Assembly (NCBI GenBank): GCA_002314675.1
Contig: DCGZ01000132.1
Span: 1 to 8,594 of the forward strand
Origin: Fibrobacter sp. UBA1765
GTDB lineage: Bacteria > Fibrobacterota > Fibrobacteria > Fibrobacterales > Fibrobacteraceae
Direction of reading: 5' to 3'
Length of the DNA: 8,594 nucleotides
Below the pieces are notes generated by a model that saw only the letters and a list, made by a program, of their open reading frames with translations, was not told the origin of the DNA and made no database searches. Of the stretch, positions 1-6,804 are shown in pieces. The position numbers were made by a program, and so were the translations under genes. Each line of letters begins with the position of its first letter. The stretch's first letter is position 1.

Positions 1-1
1 T

Positions 2-883
2 TTGTCAAATCAGCAAAGTGAGACATCTTTTAACGAGAATCTTGATCAACAGTTGGTAAAAGCGTTTATTGCAGCGAAGAGAATCGAGGGCTGTTCCGAG
101 AAAACCTTGCAATATTATCAAAAGACCATCCAGGATTTCATTCTCGGCATATCAAAGAACATCAAGAAAATTTCTACAGACGATGTTAGACAATACCTGA
201 CCAGCTACCAACAGCGTAAAAATTCCAGCAAGGTTACAATCGATAATATCAGGCGCATTTTCTCTAGTTTCTTTTCTTGGCTTGAAGATGAAGAATATAT
301 TTTCAAGAGTCCAATTCGCAGGATTCACAAGGTAAAAACCGATAAAATCATCAAAGAAACCTACAGCGATGAAGAACTAGAAAAACTTCGTGATAGTTGT
401 GCGACGCCTAGAGATATTGCGGTTATAGACACTCTTGCCTCTACTGGCATGCGTATTGGCGAAATGGTTTTGCTGAACAAGCAAGACATCAATTTTACAG
501 AACGAGAATGCGTCGTCTTCGGTAAAGGGAATAAGGAACGCATTGTTTATTTTGATGCAAGAACCAAAATGCATTTACAGCAGTATCTCGAAAGCAGGAC
601 TGATTCTAACGAGGCATTATTTGTTTCCCTTAGAAATCCAGCAACAAGAATTACCATTAGCGGTATAGAAAGTCGTTTACGAAAATACGGAAGGCAACTG
701 AACATCAATCGGGTACACCCCCATAAATTCAGAAGAACTTTGGCAACGATGGCTATTGATAAAGGGATGCCTATCGAACAATTGCAACGGTTCCTAGGAC
801 ACCAGCGTATCGACACAACCTTGCAATACGCTATGGTAAAACAATCAAATGTGAAATTGGCTCACAAGAAATATATTGGGTAA
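2..883 (+). CDS. Tyrosine recombinase (XerC/XerD-like), probable hsdS inversion enzyme
   Basis: Site-specific recombinase of the phage integrase family. The N-terminal SAM-like core-binding domain spans about residues 15-105, including E-G-C-S-E-K-T-L-Q-Y-Y near 29-39. The catalytic domain spans about 120-290. The full catalytic set is visible: R151 (TGMRIGE), K175 (FGKGNKER), H241 and R244 (HPHKFRRT), H267 (LGHQRIDTT) and nucleophile Y276, so the enzyme should be active. The 293 residues match the usual Xer length. The start is uncertain: the frame is open to the window edge, TTG at position 2 is the first usable codon, and a true start further left is possible. The half-length hsdS' begins 2 bp after the stop, so the two are probably co-transcribed. 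The likely substrate is the 16-bp inverted repeat shared by the two hsdS genes next door. That role is inferred from position and from known recombinase-hsdS loci. A chromosome-dimer-resolution role is less likely given the neighbours. Confidence 0.93.
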   Translation: MSNQQSETSFNENLDQQLVKAFIAAKRIEGCSEKTLQYYQKTIQDFILGISKNIKKISTDDVRQYLTSYQQRKNSSKVTIDNIRRIFSSFFSWLEDEEYIFKSPIRRIHKVKTDKIIKETYSDEELEKLRDSCATPRDIAVIDTLASTGMRIGEMVLLNKQDINFTERECVVFGKGNKERIVYFDARTKMHLQQYLESRTDSNEALFVSLRNPATRITISGIESRLRKYGRQLNINRVHPHKFRRTLATMAIDKGMPIEQLQRFLGHQRIDTTLQYAMVKQSNVKLAHKKYIG

Positions 884-885
884 AA

Positions 886-1347
886 ATGATTTATAGACTT
901 GATCAACTCGCCACAATAAAATACGGAAAGAACCAAAAGAATGTCGAGGATCCTAACGGGAGTATTCCTATTCTAGGTACCGGAGGCATTATGGGATACG
1001 CCAATAAGCCCCTATACGATAAGCCTTCTGTATTAATTGGTAGAAAAGGAACAATTGACAAGGTTAAATACGCTGACAAGCCTTTTTGGACTGTAGACAC
1101 CCTTTTTTATACACAGATCAATGAAGAACTTGTAATTCCAAAATTCTTGTTCTACAAATTGTCCCTAATTAATTTTATGAACTATAACGAAGGGACAACA
1201 ATTCCTAGCCTAAGAACGGAAACATTGAATCGAATGGAATTCGAAATTCCTGATAAGGATGTTCAAGCTAAAATCGTTAATGTGTTAGATTCAATTGATC
1301 AAAAAATTGAGTGCAATAACCGCATAAACGATAATTTAGCAGCCTAA
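886..1347 (+). CDS. hsdS: Half-length type I specificity subunit HsdS' (one TRD), inversion partner
   Basis: A 153-residue protein equal to the N-terminal half of a type I S subunit. It has a complete first target-recognition domain (about 1-120; G-K-N-Q-K near 15-19, I-G-R-K-G-T near 52-57, the G-T-T-I-P-S-L segment near 103-109). This is followed by the start of the central conserved helix (I-V-N-V-L-D-S-I-D-Q-K-I-E), ending N-N-R-I-N-D-N-L-A-A. The natural start and intact N-terminus argue against random decay. The stop falls immediately after the 16-bp repeat shared with the full hsdS, as expected if the C-terminal half has been moved away by inversion. The TRD shows no obvious likeness to either TRD of the full gene, so it should read a different half-site. 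It lies 2 bp behind the recombinase gene. It may be a silent cassette, or act as a half subunit that dimerises; some truncated HsdS proteins of other systems do this. Confidence 0.9.
   Translation: MIYRLDQLATIKYGKNQKNVEDPNGSIPILGTGGIMGYANKPLYDKPSVLIGRKGTIDKVKYADKPFWTVDTLFYTQINEELVIPKFLFYKLSLINFMNYNEGTTIPSLRTETLNRMEFEIPDKDVQAKIVNVLDSIDQKIECNNRINDNLAA
1324..1339 (+). repeat. Inverted repeat, left copy (hsdS' end), putative recombination site
   Basis: The 16-mer ATAAACGATAATTTAG is the exact reverse complement of positions 2006-2021. It encodes I-N-D-N-L plus the first base of the next codon in both hsdS genes. Flanking bases differ at once on both sides (C/C before in the gene sense, A/C after), so identity is confined to these 16 bp although the surrounding protein is similar. 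Inside it, TAAA (1325-1328) and TTTA (1335-1338) form short arms around a 6-bp centre. That layout resembles a compact tyrosine-recombinase core, but the recombinase reading is inference. Confidence 0.85.
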
Positions 1348-2579
1348 ATCTGGATATTTTCCACATCTATTTCGCCGGACATGAGTTTTGGGAGAAGGGT
1401 GTCGCGGAGGTTGGTTAGGCGTTGGATTTCCAAGACATTCTTTTCAATCATTTCATAAAGAGGCGTTACTTTGGCACAGAATGATTTCAAAGTCTCTTTA
1501 GACGGGATTGCCACAGGGTAAGTCAGTAAAGTTTCGGGTGAGACTCGCTGATGACTGTTGGTGCAACCGGTTACAAGGCTTCCCATAAAGTCGTAGAATT
1601 GAGCGCAGTCAATAATACTATATAGGTAATCGCGATGAAATCCGTTGATGGATTCAAATACAACAAACTCTGTAGAGCAGATTGGATATTCAGAGAGGCA
1701 ATAAGGACGCCAAATACGCTTCGTATCGGGATTCAGTTTTGAAATTAGCACAGATTCTTTTGTCACCATAAACTTATTGCTCTTGATTCCATCAGCGACT
1801 TCAAAAACAGGGTAATGTTTTTCATCTAAAGCAGGGAGGCTGTAATGTTCTACAACCAATCCAGGATTCTTTTCGGGATGGAAAGCAGTCTTTTTGATTG
1901 TTGCTATGTCAGAAAGTTTGCCTTTTTTCCAATCCCCTGGCATTACACCACCGAAGTGGGTGTAGTCGATGAACCAGTTTTTGAAGAGGGCTTGGGCTTG
2001 TTTCTCTAAATTATCGTTTATCTTATTGTTGAGTTCGATTTTGTCGTCGAGGCTGCTGAGGATGCCTGCAATTCGCTTTTGTTCTTCTAGTGGGGGCAAG
2101 AGAATTGGCAACTTTCTTTGAGCAGTTATGCCTAAATACAGCCTTGTACTACCAGATCCAGCCCAATTTTGAAACAGCTGTTGAAACTTCTGCGAATCAA
2201 AGTAATACTTCAGATACTTATTATAAATACCTTTTCTGCAACGATAATATGTCACTTGAGGTGTTAGTACAATAAGAACATGCGAGTCAGGAACAATCGC
2301 AGTCCGTCCCAAAGTCGCCTTATGAGTCAACAAGACATCACCAGGCTTCGCAAATCCTTTATCCAAAGAATCTGCTTGCTCTTGAGTAATAAAATAACAG
2401 TTCTTTAAATTCACAGTACCATCGGACAAATCATTCGCCATTACAAACGGGATTCCCTCAGATACATAATCTGTAGATTTCGGATGTTTTTCGCCATGAT
2501 TGCCATCCATCGGTGGCTCCAGCATACCCAAATCAATTAATTCCTGAACAGAATATTCTTTCCACTCAACTTGGCTCAT
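1344..2579 (-). CDS. hsdS: Type I restriction-modification DNA specificity subunit HsdS (two TRDs)
   Basis: The S subunit of a type I methylase. It sets the bipartite DNA target of the HsdM2-HsdS complex. From the 2579 ATG it has 411 residues, a usual length. TRD1 spans about 1-155. The central conserved helix is about 162-206 (L-P-P-L-E-E-Q-K-R-I-A near 162-172, then N-N-K-I-N-D-N-L and F-K-N-W-F-I-D-Y). TRD2 spans about 213-375. The distal conserved helix ends L-R-D-T-L-L-P-K-L-M-S-G-E-I-D-V near 391-406. An in-frame ATG at 2681 would add 34 residues, but these read through a repeat-like element (2624-2650), while 2579 is preceded by a purine-rich AAGAAG and starts a typical HsdS N-terminus. 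The gene lies 342 bp downstream of hsdM and has its own promoter-like sequence. Its stop overlaps that of the convergent hsdS' by 4 bp, and no terminator is visible there. Its second half lies inside the predicted invertible segment. Confidence 0.94.
   Translation of the reverse strand: MSQVEWKEYSVQELIDLGMLEPPMDGNHGEKHPKSTDYVSEGIPFVMANDLSDGTVNLKNCYFITQEQADSLDKGFAKPGDVLLTHKATLGRTAIVPDSHVLIVLTPQVTYYRCRKGIYNKYLKYYFDSQKFQQLFQNWAGSGSTRLYLGITAQRKLPILLPPLEEQKRIAGILSSLDDKIELNNKINDNLEKQAQALFKNWFIDYTHFGGVMPGDWKKGKLSDIATIKKTAFHPEKNPGLVVEHYSLPALDEKHYPVFEVADGIKSNKFMVTKESVLISKLNPDTKRIWRPYCLSEYPICSTEFVVFESINGFHRDYLYSIIDCAQFYDFMGSLVTGCTNSHQRVSPETLLTYPVAIPSKETLKSFCAKVTPLYEMIEKNVLEIQRLTNLRDTLLPKLMSGEIDVENIQI
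2006..2021 (-). repeat. Inverted repeat, right copy (central region of hsdS), putative recombination site
   Basis: On the + strand it reads CTAAATTATCGTTTAT, the exact inverse of 1324-1339. It sits in the central conserved helix of the full-length hsdS, at codons 187-191 (I-N-D-N-L) counted from the 2579 start. Exchange here joins codons in frame: the base after the repeat completes GAG (E) in the full gene and GCA (A) in the half gene. Confidence 0.85.
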
Positions 2580-2623
2580 ACTCTTCTTGTCTCTATTAAG
2601 GTTTATTCTCCAACATTCTGCTA

Positions 2624-2650
2624 GGATTACTTCGCTGCGTTCGCAATGAT
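2624..2650 (+). repeat. Short dispersed-repeat-like element in the hsdS leader
   Basis: On the + strand it runs GGATTACTTCGCTGCG (2624-2639) and then TTCGCAATGAT (2640-2650). It closely resembles a family of short palindromic intergenic repeats of the general form GGATTGCTTCGC...TCGCAATGA seen in many bacterial genomes. In the hsdS frame it encodes the H-H-C-E-R-S-E string typical of such repeats, which argues that the upstream extension of hsdS is not real protein. Identification is from memory of the motif, not a search. Confidence 0.5.
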
Positions 2651-2694
2651 GTAGTGTGCCGTATTCCTTTTGCATAGCCAACTTTCAGTATAAA

Positions 2695-2722
2695 ATTGTA
2701 GAAAATGTGATTTTTTACTCAA
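2695..2722 (-). promoter_or_regulatory. Candidate sigma-70-like promoter for hsdS
   Basis: Read on the - strand, TTGAGT (2722-2717) is followed after 16 bp by TACAAT (2700-2695). This gives a start of transcription near 2688 and a leader of about 110 nt to the ATG at 2579. It lies in AT-rich DNA and within a pair of direct repeats. If real, hsdS can be transcribed apart from hsdM. Promoter consensus in the presumed host phylum may differ from sigma-70, so this is tentative. Confidence 0.4.
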
Positions 2723-2743
2723 AATTTCTGTAGAAAACGTGAT
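2697..2743. repeat. Pair of 15-bp direct repeats over the hsdS promoter region
   Basis: TGTAGAAAATGTGAT (2697-2711) recurs as TGTAGAAAACGTGAT (2729-2743) with one mismatch, 32 bp apart start to start, about three helical turns. The first copy overlaps the candidate -10 element and spacer. A second small pair, CAATTTAAC at 2755-2763 and 2771-2779, lies just upstream of the promoter. The arrangement is compatible with a regulator binding site, but no regulator gene is visible. Confidence 0.45.
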
Positions 2744-2777
2744 AAACATACACGCAATTTAACTTTCCTACAATTTA

Positions 2778-2873
2778 ACGAGTTTCGCTTATGGGGTTTT
2801 GCAGAAACCCTTTTCGCTCGGTCATGCGAAATTGAGCAAGCTCATTTCGCACGACTCTCGCTTATGGGGTTTT
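2778..2873. repeat. Direct repeats flanking a hairpin in the hsdM-hsdS gap
   Basis: A 23-bp unit at 2778-2800 recurs at 2851-2873 with 21 of 23 bases equal; the core TCGCTTATGGGGTTTT is identical in both. Between them lie a small hairpin (GGGTTT 2794-2799 with AAACCC 2805-2810, followed by TTTT on the + strand) and the larger hairpin at 2825-2851. This looks like a structured intergenic repeat element rather than coding DNA. Confidence 0.6.
2825..2851. repeat. Strong inverted repeat (hairpin) downstream of hsdM
   Basis: TGCGAAAT (2825-2832) pairs with ATTTCGCA (2844-2851), and GAGC (2834-2837) pairs with GCTC (2840-2843), with one bulged T at 2833 and a very tight turn. About 12 base pairs in all. 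There is no T-run on either side, so it is more like a repeat-element or processing hairpin than an intrinsic terminator. Confidence 0.65.
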
Positions 2874-2920
2874 AGGGATCTCCCTAGGAGAGAGGCTGGA
2901 GCGAGGGGGATTCCTCCCCC
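2873..2920 (-). terminator. Paired hairpins just after hsdM, possible non-canonical terminator
   Basis: On the - strand, 1 nt after the hsdM stop, GGGGGA (2920-2915) pairs with TCCCCC (2910-2905) around a 4-nt loop. A second hairpin, TAGGG with CCCTA (2886-2873), follows 18 nt on and is itself followed by AAAACCCC. Neither has a U-tract, so termination would be weak or factor-dependent. They may instead protect the hsdM 3' end. Confidence 0.4.
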
Positions 2921-2921
2921 A

Positions 2922-4448
<1,527 letters not shown>

Positions 4449-4474
4449 GTATGTACCTTTTCATTTTTTTCTTC

Positions 4475-4529
4475 AATATAAAATAAACAGATGACATTTT
4501 GCGTCGCACTTTTATTTTCTTACTCTACA
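4475..4529 (-). promoter_or_regulatory. AT-rich leader of hsdM with possible -10 element
   Basis: On the - strand, TATATT (4480-4475) lies 26 nt before the hsdM ATG in AT-rich DNA. At 17 bp upstream only a poor -35 match is present. The esterase gene before it appears to end in a terminator, so hsdM needs a promoter here. The exact element is uncertain. Confidence 0.3.
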
Positions 4530-4554
4530 CAAAAAAAAATAAAGTATCTTATTT
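4530..4554 (-). terminator. AT-rich terminator-like hairpin after the esterase gene
   Basis: On the - strand, 4 nt after the esterase stop, AAATAA (4554-4549) can pair with TTATTT (4542-4537) around a 6-nt loop, followed directly by a run of T residues to 4531. The shape is that of an intrinsic terminator, but the stem is all A-T and therefore weak. Confidence 0.45.
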
Positions 4555-4558
4555 AAAG

Positions 4559-5908
4559 TTAACGCCTAACCCCAAACTGCACGGCAGGTTCGCCCTGCAC
4601 GCGCAAAATGTACACGCCGTTTTCGAGAGAGCCCAGGTCAACAACGCGACCCGCAGAAACGCTGCCGAGCATCTGGCGCTTGCCGCGCAAGTCGTAAACT
4701 GCATAGCGAACGTTTTCGCCGCGAATCAGAGTAAAGCTTAAGTTACCTTCACCCATGCGGAGCGCGCTCGGCTTTGCAAGCAGCAGAGGCTTCTTTTCGA
4801 TGCCAACCGGTTCCAAATCCTTCAAGCTATACAAAAAGTCAAAGACCTTCTTTTGCACCGTTGCCGTATATTTTTCATTATCGTAGAATTCATGCGGTTC
4901 ACCGTCTACAAAATAGGTTTCGTGCTTTACGTCTAACTTTGTGAGAACAGAATCAATCACAAAACTCCCGTAAAGTGTCGGGGCATGCAAATCAAGTGTA
5001 AGCGAAGCCAAGGCAGCCCCTGCATCAGACGGAATGATGTTCTTCAATACTCCAGCGACATTGCTTAACGGGCGACCAGTCTTAAAGTAAACGGTTTCGT
5101 CGCCGGTGCCATGAATCAAGAGCACTGGGGCCTTGCTGTTTTTCAAGATGTCCTTGTTGTGAACGGCACCCCACAATGCAACAGCGGCATTGCCCTGCGA
5201 ATACACAGTCCTGTCGCCATACGCATCGAGGGTTCCAAGGCTAGGCTCCTTGCTGTTTATGTATTCCGGGAACTCATCTTCTGCTTTTGCATAAAGGCCT
5301 TCAAGGCTAAGGATTGCACCGGCACTGTTGCCAAGCAAATAAATCTTGTCTGGATTTATGCCGTACTTTTTGTGATTGGCGCGCAAGTAACGGATTGCCG
5401 AACGAATGTCTTGTACGCCGCGGTAAACGGTGCGCGCGAAGTCTGCACTATCAATATGCAGCTGGTTGTTTTTGCCCTGTAGCGTTACACCCATGCGGTA
5501 TTCAAGCGAGGCAGTCACATAGCCGCGAGCTGCAAGGGAATCGCAATAGTTCACGGTATGTTGCGAATGGTCATCTTTTGCGCCGGCAACGAATGCGCCG
5601 CCATGCGATACTAGAACTACAGCGCGGTCCGTAGCGTCGTCTCCATTTGGCGTGTAGATGTCCATCAGCAAATCGACATTCTTAGTATCGGTTTCGTTGT
5701 TGTAAAAATACGCGACAATGCCGCTATCCTTTACAGCCTTTACGCTTAAAAGCGTTGTGATCAGGTGCATCGAAGATAGCTGCGGAACATCTTTTGCTAC
5801 GACAACATTCTTTTGAACGTCAACCTTAAAGAGTCTGTCTTTATAGCGTTCGCCAGCAAAAGCCATAGATACGCTAAAGGCAAGCAAAATTGCAAAAATC
5901 TTGTTCAT
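4559..5908 (-). CDS. Secreted alpha/beta-hydrolase esterase with T9SS-like C-terminal sorting domain
   Basis: A carboxylesterase-type hydrolase, probably exported. From ATG 5908 (AGGG 5 nt upstream) it has 449 residues; an in-frame ATG at 5938 lies before the Shine-Dalgarno and is less likely. Residues 1-18 form a Sec signal peptide ending A-F-A before G-E-R. The hydrolase fold shows oxyanion-hole H-G-G at 102-104, nucleophile elbow G-N-S-A-G with S195, acid D270 (H-G-T-G-D-E) and H339 (G-E-P-H-E-F-Y), a full Ser-Asp-His set. Residues about 375-449 form a separate small beta domain with Y-D-L-R-G-K, L-E-N-G-V-Y-I-L-R-V and a basic end V-R-R, the pattern of type IX secretion sorting tails. The substrate is unknown; polysaccharide-linked acetyl or feruloyl esters are plausible for a fibre-degrading host, but this is inference. 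It starts 30 bp after znuC with no visible terminator, so it may share that transcript. Confidence 0.88.
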   Translation of the reverse strand: MNKIFAILLAFSVSMAFAGERYKDRLFKVDVQKNVVVAKDVPQLSSMHLITTLLSVKAVKDSGIVAYFYNNETDTKNVDLLMDIYTPNGDDATDRAVVLVSHGGAFVAGAKDDHSQHTVNYCDSLAARGYVTASLEYRMGVTLQGKNNQLHIDSADFARTVYRGVQDIRSAIRYLRANHKKYGINPDKIYLLGNSAGAILSLEGLYAKAEDEFPEYINSKEPSLGTLDAYGDRTVYSQGNAAVALWGAVHNKDILKNSKAPVLLIHGTGDETVYFKTGRPLSNVAGVLKNIIPSDAGAALASLTLDLHAPTLYGSFVIDSVLTKLDVKHETYFVDGEPHEFYDNEKYTATVQKKVFDFLYSLKDLEPVGIEKKPLLLAKPSALRMGEGNLSFTLIRGENVRYAVYDLRGKRQMLGSVSAGRVVDLGSLENGVYILRVQGEPAVQFGVRR

Positions 5909-5938
5909 GTTTTCCCTTTTTTTGTATAAAAAAATCAT

Positions 5939-6751
5939 TTAACCGTGAGCGTCATGTTCGTGGTGATGATGCTCGTGATGGCAGTGCGCATGCAGTTCTG
6001 CGCTGTGTTCGTGGCAATGCGTATGGTCGTGAGTTGAAAGTACGCGGTGAGCCATCATGCCGTGTGTTATGAGTTCCATGTCGCAGCCGTAAGCCTCGTG
6101 CAGAACGTCTCCGTTCAAGCCGTTGCCGCCATGAAAATGCACACAGCCGTTTACGCAGGCAACGCTCTTTACATGTTTGGAAAGTGCCATGAGGTCATGG
6201 CTTACAAGCACGATCGTCATTTCGGCATTGAGTTCAGCAAGCAAGTTGAAAAGGCTTGCCTGGCCGGCGGCATCCATGCTGCTAGAAGGTTCATCAAGGA
6301 ATAAAATTTTGGGTTTTGCGGCGAGGGCACGGGCAACAAGTACACGCTGGCGCTGTCCACCAGAAAGCGCACCAAGGCGACGCGTTTCAAAGCCAGCCAT
6401 GCCTACGCGCGCAAGGAGTGCAGAGACCTCTGCGGAATCCGCCATCAAGCCGTATTTGCCCGTGGCAACGCACTGCGCGACCGTTATCGGAAATTCCACA
6501 TTTGCGTTCGTGTTCTGCGGAACATAGCCCACAAGATTCTTCTTGTTCGGTACACGCTCGCCAAAGATTTTTACAGAGCCTTCCTGCGGTTTTAGCAAAC
6601 CGACAAGCACTTTCAAGAGCGTTGTCTTGCCGCCACCATTCGGGCCAATCAAAGCCAAAAAGTCACCCTCTTCTACAGAGAAGTTCACATTCTCTAAGAT
6701 CAGGTTTTTGCCGTAGGCGAATGTTACGTTTTCAACTTCGATTGCTTTCAT
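5939..6751 (-). CDS. znuC: Zinc/manganese-type ABC transporter ATP-binding protein with His-rich tail
   Basis: ATPase of a metal importer of the ZnuABC class, acting at the inner face of the cytoplasmic membrane. From ATG 6751 it has 270 residues. A TTG start at 6784 would add 11 residues unlike the family and is rejected. Walker A G-P-N-G-G-G-K-T is at 36-43, the Q-loop glutamine at 79, signature L-S-G-G-Q at 129-133, Walker B I-L-F-L-D-E at 149-154 and the switch histidine at 185, so ATP hydrolysis should be intact. Residues 241-270 are extreme: 15 of 30 are His and two are Cys, a likely zinc-binding or storage tail. No clear Shine-Dalgarno precedes the ATG. The 53-bp gap after znuA holds a 10-bp direct repeat (AGATGCAAGA at 6764-6773 and 6777-6786). 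Zinc specificity is inferred from the znuA neighbour and this tail. No permease gene follows; the next gene is the esterase. Confidence 0.9.
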   Translation of the reverse strand: MKAIEVENVTFAYGKNLILENVNFSVEEGDFLALIGPNGGGKTTLLKVLVGLLKPQEGSVKIFGERVPNKKNLVGYVPQNTNANVEFPITVAQCVATGKYGLMADSAEVSALLARVGMAGFETRRLGALSGGQRQRVLVARALAAKPKILFLDEPSSSMDAAGQASLFNLLAELNAEMTIVLVSHDLMALSKHVKSVACVNGCVHFHGGNGLNGDVLHEAYGCDMELITHGMMAHRVLSTHDHTHCHEHSAELHAHCHHEHHHHEHDAHG

Positions 6752-6804
6752 TGTTAAGATACCAGATGCAAGAGCAAGATGCAAGAAATGTTATTTTTCA
6801 AATG

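Larger units (their letters stand above)
1324..2021. other. Predicted invertible DNA segment moving HsdS TRD2 between two genes
   Basis: The segment is bounded by the 16-bp inverted repeats, with 666 bp between them. It holds TRD2 and the C-terminal conserved region of hsdS, plus the last codons of hsdS'. Worked through base by base, inversion would give an uninterrupted + strand gene at 886-2001 (371 aa: TRD of hsdS' plus TRD2). It would also give a shortened - strand gene at 2579-1998 (193 aa, ending I-N-D-N-L-A-A). Both joins stay in frame and both stop codons are reused. This exact reciprocity, with a tyrosine recombinase gene alongside, is the support. No sequence of the flipped form is available here. 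Confidence 0.8.

Noticed and set aside
2..883. Recombinase as prophage or integrative-element integrase with attachment sites
   Set aside because: No phage or conjugation genes and no tRNA are present; the only paired repeats are the hsdS inverted repeats, which fit inversion better.
886..1347. hsdS' as a decayed pseudogene
   Set aside because: It has an intact start, TRD and reading frame, and its end coincides with the 16-bp repeat in a way that inversion restores to full length. Truncation by decay does not predict this.
2690..2920. CRISPR array
   Set aside because: There are direct repeats, but only two copies of each, of different lengths, without regular spacers or cas genes.
5909..5938. 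ATG at 5938 as start of the esterase
   Set aside because: It would place charged residues before the signal peptide and lies upstream of the only good Shine-Dalgarno, which serves the ATG at 5908.
6752..6784. TTG start at 6784 extending ZnuC by 11 residues
   Set aside because: The extension lies in a small direct repeat, is unlike ZnuC N-termini, and the ATG at 6751 begins the usual M-K-A-I-E-V-E-N-V.
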